From: Pegoplata infirma
Lineage: Eukaryota > Arthropoda > Insecta > Diptera > Anthomyiidae
Assembly: GCA_963921195.1 (NCBI GenBank)
Contig: OY992537.1
Coordinates: 54,522,313 to 54,586,312, forward strand
Length of the DNA stretch: 64,000 bases
Direction: 5' to 3'
Part shown: positions 22,903 to 34,519 of the stretch, in pieces
How the letters are laid out: every line of letters begins with the position of its first letter
How positions within the stretch are numbered: position 1 is the stretch's first letter
The notes under the pieces: model-generated
Database searches by the model: none
What the model saw: the letters and a program-made list of their open reading frames with translations, nothing else
What the model was told of the DNA's origin: nothing
Made by a program: the position numbers and the translations under genes

Positions 22903-23205
22903 TAACATGATAAAGTTTTCAGGCTGGTGTCTAATTTAAAAAAAGTTGCAGGGTGCCACCTCAGTTTGACCATATAAGCTAACCATAACCAAAAAAGAAA
23001 ATAAAAATTACTGTTTTCATTTTCTTAAAACCAAAAATTTTAGTAACTTGGGTTTGTAGTAGTTTGTAATTCACCTCGTGGTGAATAAAAAAATATTCAC
23101 CAGCTGGTGAATAACACATAATTTTTTTTCATCAATATTTTTTTTTTTTCGTCAATATAGTATGGGCAAGAGTACAAACTTCGAAAACATTTTTTGTGTT
23201 AATAT
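22903..23205. repeat. Copy 2 of interspersed repeat 'F'
   Basis: This matches 20248-20510 over almost its whole length and ends with GTACAAACTTCG-AAAACATTTTTTGTGT like the first copy. Its central T run is much shorter, so the total length is less than half of copy 1. Confidence 0.7.
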
Positions 23206-23366
23206 TGACCCTAAAGGCCAACGTTCCCGACCCCGATGATTTTGAAATTCGAAAAAAAGGAAAAGTTGTGCACTAGGATGGAGCATAGTGCATTATGGTG
23301 GAGAAAATTTTCCTTTTTTTTCAAAATCGTCGATGTCGGAAAGTGGCTCTTTAGGATCAATACTAA

Positions 23367-24140
23367 CCCGAGTAAAAAAGATTATATATATATTCATATA
23401 AAATTATATAAAGACATCATATATAATCATATATAGTTTAATGCGAAAAATGAGTCGATAAAACGATATAAAAACTTATCAAATTTGATCAAATCTGATC
23501 AAATTTGATATAATTTTAATATAATTTTATATAGTTATATGCGAAAATTGGACCCTTTTTTGTATAAAATTGATGCAATTATATATAATTAAATATATTT
23601 ATATATAAGAAAAAAATGTTTTCCCCCAAAACGCAAAAAATTGACAAAAAAATTTGTTTCCAGGACTTAAAAATTTTCAAAAATATTTTTAGGACTTTGA
23701 AACTTTTCAAAAAAAAAAACATCTGGACTTAGAAAATTTTAATTTTTTTGGACTTAGAAAAATTATCAAAAGTTATATTAAATTATATGTAAAGGACTTA
23801 GATTTTTTTTTTAAATTTTACTCATATAAGATAACATATAATTTAAAAACAGTTGCATAAAGTTTTATATAAAATTTCTTCAAATATTTTGTTTTATCAA
23901 ATTATATAAAAAAGAAGACAGAATTTTAAAGTTCATATGTAATTATATAAACGAACTTTAAATCATATGTTATTATATAAAAGTCAATATTTTCTGTTAT
24001 ATAATTTTATATAAGAAACGAATTAGAAGTGCAAATATATAAAATCACATATGATGCAACAAAAAATACATATAGTTTTACAAAATAATATATGTATATA
24101 TAAAACTATATATAATTATATATGATCTTTTTTACTCGGG
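23367..24140. mobile_element. Palindromic AT-only MITE, CCCGAGTAAAAAAGAT ends
   Basis: Ends CCCGAGTAAAAAAGAT (23367-23382) and ATCTTTTTTACTCGGG (24125-24140) are inverted. The interior is mostly TATATAATTATATA with several direct pieces of ATCAAATTTGATC and ATATAAAATT; it would fold into a long AT-rich hairpin. Flanks are AA on both sides, which may be a 2-bp duplication or chance. Confidence 0.8.
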
Positions 24141-25082
24141 AATGCAAAAACTATTGTACCTGTAGGGCAATATCTTTGGGTTCCTTTTTTGACTTAAAAA
24201 TCGGAAAGTTCCGAAAAAAGACATACAGCAAAAATGTTTTTAGGGAAAAAATTCTTTTTTTTCTGTTTTCTTATGCTCTTAAATTTGATCCACCCTAACA
24301 TACATACAGTGGTTGACAGCACATTAGAAACTGCTCTATAACACCGTCTTACCAATTTCAAATTTAGGCTGTACACATGAACCGGACTAAAAAATTCTGA
24401 GAGTACTGCCGAAAATAAAATACCCGTGTCTGCCAGTTTTTCCAGATCAATTCGCGTTTTCGCGAAAAATGCAAAAAAAAAATTTCGCACTATAGAAAAA
24501 ATTCACTCCAGTCAGAAAGGGGGTATAAAAATAACATTCCCGTGTCTCTCAGGCATTTTGCGATAAAATGGCATTGATTTTTTTTGCATATTTTTGCATA
24601 TATTGATGAAAATGCACATTTTGGTTTTAAATGGCGCGGATCCACGGGGGGGGGGGGATCAAAGAAAACCGAATTCGAAAGAAAAAATGCCTGCGAATTT
24701 TGTATTCTTGCCCAAAACATTAAATCATGATAATGTTTTGCGGAAGATTTGGGTGTACTTGCCAAAGCAAAGTTTTTTTAGAAAAAATAATGTTATATTA
24801 CTTTGCTGTTCCATGCAAAACGAATTGAAATATCAGTCGAGAACCCCATTAAAAAACCAAAAGAGCTGTACATTTCGTAAGTGAGTGCAAAAATAAGTGC
24901 AAAAAAGTGTTTTTTCATTTTTGAGACTATAAAAGATTCGCCACCAAAGAATATAACACTCTGGCTTGTTTTATGTATATTTGATAAACTAATGGAAAAT
25001 TTTTATGCGAAAAGCTTAGACTGAAAAAGTAGTTTTGGTAAAAAAAATTATTATTTTTTCACGAAAAACAAAATTATGTTAA
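24141..25082. other. Unassigned DNA with a poly(G) run
   Basis: A GGGGGGGGGG run at about 24646-24657 lies beside GGATCCACG and AACCGAATTCGAAAG. Short open frames on both strands overlap each other and have no recognisable domain. TTTTCGCGAAAAATGC at about 24455 resembles the TTCGCG pieces seen in other repeats here. No element ends found. Confidence 0.4.
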
Positions 25083-25662
25083 ACAAGTGAGAGTGTTAAA
25101 TTCGGCTGTGCCGAATCTTTTATACCCTCCAACACGTTAAAAAAAAAAAAAAACAGGGGCGTCTTTTTTTTTTGGGGGGGGGGGGTAACGTCGGTGGGAG
25201 ACAACCTTCCTGGATCCAACTGCAAGACTTTGAACTTCTTTTGGCATAAAAATGTTTCGTTTGCTAAGCAAAAGTACAAAAAACCTATAAAAAATGGCTT
25301 TTTTTAGAGGTTTGTTTAGTTCTTAAGAGGGGAACTTTTTTCCCCCTGATCCGATTTTGCCCATGTTCGAACTTAACCAGCCCAATACCACAAGACATAT
25401 TCGTGCCAAATTTCAGGAGTCTAGCTCTTTTACTTTGGACTGTATCGTGTCTTCCACAGACGGACGGACGGACGGACGGACGGACGGACGGACGGACGGA
25501 CGGACGGACGGACGGACAGACGGACATCGCTAGAATGTCTTAGAATGGATCACTGATCAATAATATATATACTTTATGGGGTCCTAGACCGATATTTCGA
25601 TGCGTTACACACGGAATGACAAAGTGAGTATACCCACCATACTGTGGTTGGAGGGTATAAAA
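25083..25662 (-). mobile_element. Helentron (DINE-1-like), nearly complete
   Basis: On the minus strand: TTTTTATACCCTCCAACCAC start, CACTTTGTCATTCCGTGTGT, GACCCCATAAAGTATATATA, TTGATCAGTGATCC, GACATTCTAGCGATGTCC, then a long (GTCC)n microsatellite at 25457-25516, and at the low-coordinate 3' end the hairpin ATTCGGCACAGCCGAAT (about 25099-25117) with ACACTCTCACTTGTTT. A poly(G) run lies at about 25171-25186. The arrangement is that of INE-1/DINE-1 Helentrons; there is no protein-coding gene. The RPSVRPSVRPS frame is only the translated microsatellite. Confidence 0.88.
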
Positions 25663-25679
25663 AATTTAATTAACCCAAA

Positions 25680-26530
25680 ATTTTTGTGAAAAAAAATTTT
25701 GATAAAAAAAAATTTTTAATGAATTTGTGAAAAAAAATTTTTGATTAAAAAAAGTTTTTAATGAATTTATTTGGTGAAAAGAAAAATTTTTTGATGTAAA
25801 AAAAATTGATGAAAAAAAATATGAAAAAATTTTTTCTTTTTGGTGAGGAAAAAATTGATAATAAAAAATTTGATAAAAAAATTTGATTTAAAAAAAAGAA
25901 TGGATAAAAAAAAAATTATGAAAAAACAAAAAAATTGATGAAATTTTGATGAAAAAAAAAATAATGAAAAAAAATTAATAATAAAAAAAAAATTCGATGA
26001 AAAAAAAAAATTGATAAAAAAAAAATTTGATGAAAAAAAAAATTTAAGAAAAAAAAAATTGATAACAAAAAAAGAAATTGATAAAAAAAAAATATGATGA
26101 AAAAAAAAGTTTGATGAAAAAAAAAATTGATAACAAAAAAATAAAAAATGATAAAAAAATGATAAAAAAATTGTTATCAATTTTTTTTTTCTTAAATTTT
26201 TTTTTTTTCATCAAATTTTTTTTTTATCAATTTTTTTTTTTCATCGAATTTTTTTTTTATTATTAATTTTTTTTCATTATTTTTTTTTTTCATCAAAATT
26301 TCATCAATTTTTTTGTTTTTTCATAATTTTTTTTTATCCATTCTTTTTTTAAATCAAATTTTTTTATCAAATTTTTTATTATCAATTTTTTCCTCACCAA
26401 AAAAAAAAAAATTTTTTCATATTTTTTTTCATCAATTTTTTTTACATCAAAAAATTTTTCTTTTCACCAAATAATTGATTAAAAAAAACTATGAAAAAAA
26501 AATTTTTTTGGTGAGAAAAAAAAATTTGAT
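25680..26530. repeat. AT-only long inverted repeat (hairpin)
   Basis: Left arm about 25770-26066 and right arm about 26172-26478 are close reverse complements. Both contain the same ordered series of TTGATGAAAAAAAA, ATGGATAAAAAA, AAAACAAAAAAATTGATG and TTAATAATAAAAAA blocks with matching run lengths. The loop (about 26067-26171) repeats TTGATAACAAAAAAA. Composition is almost only A/T with GATG/CATC islands. The long Phe/Ile/Lys open frames here are artefacts of composition. Confidence 0.85.
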
Positions 26531-26618
26531 TTTCGCGACAATTTTATGGAATCATTTTGGCACCCAATAGCAACTTTTTGGACCCCATTCAGCTTAAACA
26601 TAAAATAAAAGTAAAAAT

Positions 26619-27155
26619 TAGAGATGGGCACATGAGCAGATTAGAGCGAGATTCACGACATTCACGCGTGAGCGTTACTGAATTCAATTTTACTCACGTG
26701 AATGAGTGTGCGTAAGTAAGATTTTTGCGTAAGTGAATGTGCGTGTGTCGATTTTTTTCGTGAGTTTGTGTGATTTATTTGCTCTTCATATTTCCTTTCG
26801 TACCAAAAAAAGCAGAAAAAAAATTGTAAAATTTTCCTTAACTTAAGATTTCGTCCCGAAAAACGCAAAAAAAAATTTAAATTTCTCTAAACTTTAAGTT
26901 TTGCTAAAAATTTTGAAAGATTTTTAAAATTGTAGTTTTTGATATTCTTTTTTGTATAAATATAAATAAGTTTCGTGAGTGTGAGTGAAGCTTGCGTGAG
27001 TGCACGTAAGTGTGAGTTGTATTAAATTTACTCACGTGATTGTGAATGAGTGTAAGTAGAAAATATATCCTCGTAAGTGGGTGTGCGTTATTTAAAAGTT
27101 TCTGTCGTGAGCGCGAGTAAGTGTGAGTCAAAAATCACTCACGCGCCCTTCTCTA
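26619..27155. mobile_element. Non-autonomous hAT element, 537 bp, GTGAGTGTGAGTG-rich
   Basis: Ends TAGAGATGGGCAC (26619-26631) and GCGCCCTTCTCTA (27143-27155) are inverted, with an 8-bp duplication matching at 7 of 8 positions (GTAAAAAT 26611-26618, GTAAAAAC 27156-27163). The interior near both ends has many CGTGAGTGTGAGT-like direct repeats in both orientations (26660-26770, 26970-27130), typical subterminal repeats. A piece of the same family is built into the MITEs at 41-46 kb (TAGAGATGGGCTCACGAC), and another end lies at 31553-31612. Confidence 0.85.
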
Positions 27156-27183
27156 GTAAAAACCGATACGGCTTACTGTATAT

Positions 27184-28268
27184 AAAGCAATTACACCAGT
27201 GATTGTCGGAAAATGGGTCACAAGTCCAAAGATGGACCAATTTAATATGTCTTTTGTTAATTATTTAATTAGTGTAGCAAACACACACAAACCAAATTAA
27301 AACAAGTAAGAAAGTTATAGTCGGTCAAGACCGACTATATGATTCCCTACATTAGTGTTTTCCGGTACATCAGTGTTTCCGGAAAATGGGTCCCAAGTCC
27401 AAACATGGACCGATTGAATCTATCTTTTGTAAGATCTTTATTAAATGTAGAAAACACACACAGATCAAATTTTAGTGGAATTGGTTTATTTTTTTGCCAA
27501 TAGACCGATTTAACTGAACATCCGTCGAAATTTTTATATGGGGGACTAAGTCCAAAAATGGTCCAATAATATTCCGATGTGATTAGGTTATTAAAGTACA
27601 CGTTTAACCCCTAAAAATAAAATTTTTATCAATTATTTCCATTTTTATGAATTTTGAGGGAATTATTTCAATATCGGGAGGGTGGTTTGTATGGGGACTA
27701 CGAGAAGGACTGACCATATTTCTTTGAAATTTGGAGTGATGATTCGTGCATGAAAAATGATTACCTGTTAAAATTCAAAGCGATATCTTTTATAATACGG
27801 TTATTAGAGTCATTCAAGCCTAATCCAAAGGAGGCGTTTGTATGGGGGCTAGGTATTAACATGGACCGATTTATTTCTAATTTCAATAGGCTTACAGACG
27901 GACATACGGACGGACGGACATCGGTAAATCGACTCAAAAAGTAATTCTGAGTCGATCGATATGCTTGAAGGTAGGACCAATATTTCGGGTAGTTACAAAC
28001 ATCAGCACAAACTCATTATACTCTGTACCACAGAGTGGCGTAGGGTATAATGAATTAGGCTTCTTTTTGTTGGCAATAGACCGATGTAACTGAATATAGG
28101 GCGAAATTTTTATATGAGGACCAAGTCCAAAAATGGTCTTTTTAAAGTTAAATTTGATTAAATTTTTTTTATGAATTTTAAGAGATTTATGTGAATATCG
28201 GGATGGTGGTTTGAATGGGGTACAAGTAGAATAGGTTCATTTCTTAATGACTTGGAATGATGATTTGT
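27184..28268 (-). mobile_element. Helentron cluster, TCGGTC hairpin lineage
   Basis: The core copy is 27302-28051, minus strand: start block ATACCCTACGCCACTCTGTG, GTTTGTAACTACCCGAAATA, a short GTCCGTCC microsatellite (about 27900-27920), and the 3' hairpin AGTCGGTC-TTGA-CCGACTAT (27318-27342) with CTTACTTG. It is flanked on both sides by further internal pieces of the same family (27184-27301 and 28052-28268, both with GGGACCAAGTCCA or TGGGTCACAAGTCC segments). It looks like two or three copies joined head to tail and partly deleted. Confidence 0.75.
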
Positions 28269-29845
28269 GAACAAGTGAGGGTGTTAAATCGACTGTGCCA
28301 AATCTTTTATACAGGGACTTTTGACAGGGACTTTTTTGGGGGGAGGGGTCGGTTGAGGACATAGGAGAGAAATTTCCCCCTTGATATAAATATTTTCATA
28401 TTCATTTATATCCGCTTTACTAATGCAATTTTACCATTATTTTATATTAACCACGCCTCCACAAAGTGTTGGCCTGAAATTACATTTCCTAATACCCTTG
28501 GTCCGAGTGCAGGGCATTTGTTAGCCAAATATACAAAAAACTTGTAAGAAAAAATTGTGTTTTTAGTTGTTCAAGGTTGAACTCCCCCATCCCCATGGAC
28601 GTATTCAGGGGGGGGCCCAGGGGGCCCGGGCCCCCCCCCTTTTGGATTGAAAAATTTTAAAAAATGTAAACACTTCAACACATGATACAAGTAACAAATA
28701 TATTTTTTTTCATTATTGTAAATATTTTGGTTTTTGAAGAAATGTTTTATATATTTTTTATAAAAACTCTTGATTTTGAGTAAATTTTCATTTTTAAAAA
28801 GTCATTTATATCGAAATATCTGTAAAATATGTATCGAAAACACATTATATTAGTTTTATTTAATGATAATGATGCATCAGGATCATGAAAACAGTTTTCT
28901 ATAAAAAATTTCAAACTCTGAGGATCTAAGTCATTTTTTCTATATTAAAAGTCTCAGACTCTGAGATATTATTTTTATAAAAAATTCTCAAATTCTGAAA
29001 AATTTTTACTTAATAAAAATTTTTATATTAATTTTTAATTTTCAATCTAGCTCTTTTTTCAAAAATCGGGTTTGAATTGAAAAACTGGAGTTTTCAAAAT
29101 TTAATAATGACTTAGGACAATATTTAAACCGGCAAAAATAATAAACTAAAAAAAAATAATGACTTATTTGCAATCTAGATTTCCATTTTATAAAAATCCA
29201 GTCCTTAAATGTTGCGCAAAGGCAATAAAATGTAATAGTAGAGCCGTAAAAAGCACCAAAGAATTAATCAATTTTCAAGTCCAAATATCTCGATAACTAA
29301 ATATTCTACAAATATTTTAATGGCAGATTTGGAATCAGGTCCTTTATAATGGCTCTTACGTGAGATAGCATATCTCGAAAATGGAACGCGCTAACTTACG
29401 ATTACGTAACAGTAGAACCACGCCTAAACTAGCGGTTTCGAATTTCCAAACGCCAATATCAGAAAAATGTTAAGCGATTAAAATATTTGGTAAGATAATT
29501 TGGAATAAGGAGGGCTAAATCTATCTGGTCCATATAATTTAATTTTTAATTTTATCACAAATACATACTTAAAACCTTTTTACTTTTGGGTTTCATATAC
29601 TTTTCAGGAACGGTTTTTATAAGAAAAATACCTCAGAATCTAAGAATTTTTCACAAATTTTTTCATAAAAAATTGACAGATATAAAGACATTTTTGCTAT
29701 AGAAAATTTCAAAGATATTGAAAACTTTTTTGTATATAATATTTTCAGAATATTTTCTATCGCAAAGTTCTCAGCCTGTGATACATTTGCTTATTAAAAA
29801 AATCTCAGATTCTAGGGCAATTTTCTCAAATTCTAAGACATTTTT

Positions 29846-30300
29846 ATACCCTCCACTTAGTGATATTTAAGACATTCTAGCGATGTCCGTCTGTCTGTGG
29901 AAATGGTGATCGCGGCCAAAATATTACACGGAGCAGTTTGGAATTGTGTTTGAGCGATATCGGTTCAGCGGTTCAAAAGTTATGAACGAAAATGTAAGGA
30001 CACCTAAACATTTTGGTACATTAAACATAACCTAAAAATACGAACTGCTTTAATTCCGCTGCTAGTTGACAAATGTGAGCACAATCGAACATCGAATTAT
30101 ATTTAAACAAGGACGAACATATTTTTTGGCAACAAAGGAAAAAAATCGCGGATTTTTTTACCAAATTTTTTTTTGCGGAAATAAAAAAAAAAAAAAAAAT
30201 TCAAAAATAATTTCCTTTTAAATAAAGTTTTTTGCAAAAATCTTTTTGAAATTGTGGAGGGTATCAATACATTTGGCAAGGCAGAATTAAACTTTTTTAC
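29846..30300 (+). mobile_element. Helentron remnant inside element D
   Basis: TATACCCTCCACTTAGTGAT is followed by AAGACATTCTAGCGATGTCC, GTCTGTCTGTGG, GAGCGATATCGGTTCAGCGG and, at the 3' end, GTGGAGGGTATCAATACATT, a decayed hairpin (TTTGGCAAGGCAGAATTAA) and a T run. The block with CATAAAGTATATA is deleted. Confidence 0.72.
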
Positions 30301-30549
30301 TTTTTTTTTATAAAAATTTTCTCAGATTCTGAAATGTTTTAAATTTTGATGTTTAAAAATTGAGTCCGAAAAATTTACAAATTCTGAGGCATTTTTCATG
30401 TTATTTGGTACAGAAAATTGCTGTGATTTATGAAATTTTTTTGTACAGGGGGGGGGGGGTAGTCCTAGAAAATAGTATTATTACATTATGACTAAAAAAA
30501 AAATTCGAGTTGGGCCCCCCCCTTTTCAAATTCCTGGATACGTCGCTGC

Positions 30550-31324
30550 TAGGGTTGCCAGACGGCCTGGAATGGCCTGGATTTTCCAGTTATTTGAGGT
30601 CAGGTCCAGTTTCCAGTTAAAACATAATTTATCCAGTTGAAAAAGGATTTCTTTTATTTTAACAATTATTTTTTTTTATTAAATATTTTTTACAATTTTT
30701 TGGGACTACTTTAAAACATTAATCATAAATATAACATAAATGCATCTTTTGCATTTTCACTCTTTTTTCTGCATTTTCACTAATTTTTTTAAAACTTTTT
30801 CGAGCAATTCGGCCAGTCTAGCGTTGATTTCGGCAAGAATGTTTTCCTTGAGCTCGTCGATGATTAAAGGATTCTTGGCGTACATTTTGCTTTTACAATA
30901 ACCCCACAAAAATATGTCTGGATGGGTCAAATCTGCAAATGATGGCCAGTTGTTGTCGCTTTTTTTTTACTTCGCACGTCCCGGAAATTTTAACTGTCCT
31001 CCTAGATTTCCAGATTTGACCACTTTGGTCTTAATTTTGTGTGGTTATTTAAAAAGAAAAATTTACTCTAACAATCCTCAAGCCAATGAGGAAAAAGTAA
31101 TATAAATGCTTAAAAAAGGCACATTTTGCCGTGGCAAATAGAGACGGCCAAATGTGCCTTTTTAGTCCAAAATAAAAATATGTGTCTCACATATGAAAAT
31201 CGGCAGATTTTTTTTTTTTTAATTATTAAAAAAAGAATTTTGTATTGGTCCAGTTACTTTTTCAAAATCCAGCTGAAAATTTTCCATTATCCAGTTATTT
31301 GACTTCTAGTATCTGGCAACCCTA
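30550..31324. mobile_element. hAT element, 775 bp, TAGGGTTGCCAGA ends, 8-bp TSD
   Basis: Ends TAGGGTTGCCAGA (30550-30562) and TCTGGCAACCCTA (31312-31324) are inverted. Perfect 8-bp duplications GTCGCTGC flank it (30542-30549 and 31325-31332). Subterminal copies of TCCAGTTATTTGA and CCAGTTGAAAA/TCCAGTTACTTT occur on both sides. The open frame at 30914-31105 has no transposase motif that I recognise. The element sits within the last bases of element D, so it is the youngest of the three nested insertions. Confidence 0.92.
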
Positions 31325-31553
31325 GTCGCTGCCCATCCCCCTGATCCGATTTTATCATCTACGAACTTAACCTGCCTACGACCATAGGACATATTTGAGC
31401 CAAATTTTGAGAGTCTATTTCTTTTGTTTTGTGTTTACTACAGACGGACGGACGGACGGACATTAATAGAATGTCTTAGAATCGATCATAGATCAATAAT
31501 ATACATTTATGCTTAATGGGGTCCCGACCGATATTTCCATGCGTTCCATAATT

Positions 31554-32404
31554 AGAAACTTTCCTTCGTGAGTAAGTGTTATTCAAAAATCACTCACTCG
31601 CTCATCCCTAGCATGAATAATCCTATCGATTGTAATTAATGTAGTCTATAGTAAAAAAATAATACCTACAATTTTATTTACAATAAATTATTTTTTTAAT
31701 CATTAATGAAATTGAAACTAATTGATCATATGCCACTTTTTATTCAGAAGAGAATTCAATACGTTTACGTTTGATTATCTGTCTGTCAGTGGAGGTACAT
31801 GGAACAAACGCATTGTAATGACCGATGATTTATTGTTTTTATTATTGATTGTAATGCTTCATAATATTGTGTTTTATTTGTTTATAGAGTAAATAAATAA
31901 AAAAAATAAAACTAATTAATATTTAAATGCAATAATTGTTTTATTATTGAAAAAAAACAGGTAGCATATTGATTTTATCACCTTCTTCCCTTTAATTTAA
32001 TTATATATTTATTAAATAAATCGTGTTTAATTAATTATACAAAAAAAAACTGTTTAATGCTATTGTCATGAGAATATCAATAAAAAAATAGCGATGTTGT
32101 TTTTAAAAACTGATAATCACATTTTTATTTAATTTGTCACCAGAAAATTAATATAAGGTCTATGATAAAATTATTCATGTCATAAAAAGTGTGAAATTTG
32201 ATGGCACCATAGATTTTCTTTGGCGGACCTCTTCTACTCGAGGTAAATGTTAATGATTTCTGCATTTAAGTAATAAAATGTTATCTTTATTTCAATTTTT
32301 TTTTTTATATCCGCGTCCACAAATTTTTGGAAAATGTTTCTGAACTTTTACAGAATTTTTCTGAATTTGAAAATTTTCTGAACTTTTTTGTCTTTTTCTG
32401 AATT
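31554..32404. other. hAT end fragment, then AT-rich unassigned DNA
   Basis: 31560-31612 (TTCGTGAGTAAGTGTTATTC, AAAATCACTCACTCGCTCATCCCTA) matches the right end of the hAT at 26.6-27.2 kb without a left partner. The rest is AT-rich, with a TGTCTGTCAGTGG relic of a Helentron near 31780. No genes seen. Confidence 0.5.
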
Positions 32405-32920
32405 TTCAAGATATTTTTTAAATTACACTGCGCAACAAATTTTGGGTTATCACCATGATCCTCAATGGCTCCAGTGTGAAAACTAAGCTACCAAAGGGTG
32501 TCAAATAACACTGCGGAACACTAAAAAATAAACAAGAGTTACGACCATCATTTCCATATATTTCGGACATGCTGATTCGAATGGCGTACTCCGTTTTTCG
32601 ATGTATGGTACAGTTTTCTTGCAAAATGTCGTTAAAGATTTGGTGATTTCGAGCCAGTTTTTTAACAAAAAAATTTGCAAAGTAAATGGTTTATAAATTT
32701 TATGACATGGAAAACAAAGATATGACCTGTAGCAACATTTCTTATGCAAATTTGGTTTAAAGCTTTTCAATTTAAGCACTTAAGTTCGCGAATTTCTTCA
32801 TTTTTTAAGGTTTTCGCGAAATTAACAGCCAAATTGGTCTTTGATAAAAAACTTGCTTTTAATGAATCCAAAATGCATCCCTAACAATACGAATAGTGGA
32901 CAAAAAACAGCTATGTTATA

Positions 32921-33301
32921 TGGACCATCATGATGAAAATCGCGAAAAACCGTTTTTTTGTATATTCCAGCATCACTTTACGAGATGATTTAAGGTTCCA
33001 TCTTTTAGTATATAATGTGGGAACCATAAACAACTAACTGACCAAAAATTCGGCCAAAAAAGTTTTCATTTGCAAAAGTTATCTTAACAAAAACTATTAT
33101 TTCAGTGTTTGCGATACAATAATTATAGTTTTTGTTAAGATAACTTTTGCAAATGAAAACTTTTTTGGACAAATTTTGGGTCAGTTCATTGTTTAAGGTT
33201 CCCACATTATATACTAAAAAGATGAAGCCTCAAATCATCTCCTAAAGTGATGCTGCCATATACAAAAAACGGGTTTTCGCGATTTTCATCATGATGGTCC
33301 A
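32921..33301. mobile_element. Small foldback inserted in the left arm, TATA duplication
   Basis: Ends TGGACCATCATGATGAAAAT (32921) and ATTTTCATCATGATGGTCCA (33301) are inverted and the pairing runs almost to the centre: GGTTCC..TTTAGTATATAATGTGGGAACC and AAAAGTTTTCATTTGCAAAAGTTATC recur reversed. TATA is repeated on both sides (32917-32920, 33302-33305). The right outer arm of the host foldback (about 36685-36700) lacks this insert, which proves it moved in after the host formed. Confidence 0.85.
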
Positions 33302-33315
33302 TATAACATTAGGGG

Positions 33316-34390
33316 TGGGATAGTGCACGAGTTTTCGATTTCGACACGCTAGAACCGCTTATTTTGTGAGGTTCGTAAAAAAAATGCATGGGCCAAAAAA
33401 TGGGGCAGATCGGATAGGATCTAGGGGTCGCTCATCGGGGTCAAAGTTGGGCGTAGAGGGGAAAAAATCCACAAAAAGGCCCAAAACTCCCCTGGTTTTG
33501 CTCCTAGAGGGATCAAATGTGAGACCGGCCCCCATTATTTTTTCCCCCTGAACACTTTTGCCAAACATACCTAAGCCCTATCTCCAACCCCTAAGGGGGG
33601 TCCCATACAAAGGTTCAATTTTTAAAAAATCTTGCTCCTACCGCTCTAGCTGTCCTAGAAGTCACCCTAGAGGAATCAGATGTATGACCAACCCCCAATA
33701 TTTTTTCAACCCCAACATTTTCTTAGAACATACCTACCCCCTATCTTCAATCCTTAGGGTGGTCCCCATACATTTTTTTTATTTTTTTCTTAAATTGTCA
33801 TATTAAATCAGCTCCTACCGGTCCAATGGTGCCTCCTAGAGGGGTCATTATCAAGACCAAACCCCATTAATTTTTAGCCCCCAACACATCTTCTGAACAT
33901 ACCAATTCCATATCTCCAATTCCTAAGGGGTCTCCCACACAAAATGACATTTTTTTAAAACTTGCTCTCACCGCTCTAACTATCGCAGGGGTGACCCTAG
34001 AGAAGTTAAATGTGTGACCGACCCCCAATATTTTTTCAGTCCCAACATTTTCCCCAAACAAACCTACCCTCTATTTTAAAGCCTTAAGGGTGTCCCCACA
34101 CATTTTTTTTATATTTTAATTTTTTTTTTATAAAATCTGCGCCTACCGCCCCCATTCTGCCTTTTAGGAACGGTAAATGCAGGCTGGCCCCCATTAATTT
34201 TTGCCCCCTACATTTTTTCTGAACATACCAACGCCGTATTTCAACTTTGTAGGGGTGCTCCCCTGGGGAAAACTAAATTAGTAATGTATGTAGAGAAGTC
34301 AAATGTATGACCTGCCCATATATTTTTTTATCCAAAACATTTTCTTCAAACATACCTACCCTCTATCTTCAAGGTGTTTCCCCACAATTT
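33316..34390. repeat. Left-arm tandem subrepeats of the large foldback
   Basis: Units of about 145-180 bp repeat four to five times. Each reads roughly: TCCTACCGCTCTAA, CCTAGAGGGGTCAAATGTGA, GACCGACCCCCA, a TATTTTTT run, CCCAACATTTTCT, ACATACCTACCCCCTATCT, CCTTAAGGGGGTCCCC and an ACAAAATTTTTT run. Unit starts are near 33640, 33815, 33965 and 34135. Open frames here only translate the repeat. Confidence 0.85.
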
Positions 34391-34519
34391 TTTTTATTTA
34401 TTTTATCGAGAAATCCGAGGTCTTTAATTTGTAATTTAATAGTAACTTTTGTTAAGCGTAAAAAAATATTTTTTTTTAACTTCAAAATAATAAAAAATGA
34501 TAAATAATATAACTATAAA

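Larger units (their letters stand above)
28595..31331. mobile_element. hAT-like element 'D' with GACGTAT ends
   Basis: The left end is ATGGACGTATTCAGGGGGGG (28595) and the right end, split by a nested hAT, reads CCTGGATACGTCGCTG, giving inverted termini of the form CAGCGACGTATCCAGG. CCCATCCCC is duplicated on both sides (28586-28594, 31332-31340), compatible with an 8-bp hAT duplication plus one matching base. GGGGCCCGGGCCCCCCCC sits just inside the left end and GGGCCCCCCC just inside the right. The interior is made of diverged AAAATTCTCAGATTCTGA-type units and contains a Helentron remnant and a smaller hAT. No transposase frame remains. Confidence 0.78.
28269..31553 (-). mobile_element. Helentron split by a nested hAT-like element
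   Basis: The 3' end is at 28269-28594 (AACAAGTGAGGGTGTTAAAT, hairpin decayed to TCGACTGTGCCAAAT). The other half is at 31341-31553 (CTGATCCGATTTTATC, CAGACGGACGGACGGACGGA, AATGTCTTAGAATCGATC, GTCCCGACCGATATTTC). The break falls in CCCCATCCCCCTGATCCG and holds a 9-bp repeat CCCATCCCC on both sides of element D. Removing D restores the order of sequence seen at 25.3 kb. Confidence 0.82.

Noticed and set aside
25285..25527. Open frame with RPSVRPSVRPS repeats
   Set aside because: Translation of the (GTCC)n microsatellite of a Helentron; no protein family.
25767..26180. 137-codon Phe-rich frame that could be taken for a membrane protein
   Set aside because: Pure A/T low-complexity hairpin; composition forces Phe, Ile and Lys.
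30914..31105. 63-codon frame inside the small hAT as a transposase fragment
   Set aside because: No hAT dimerisation or DDE segment is recognisable; too short to support.
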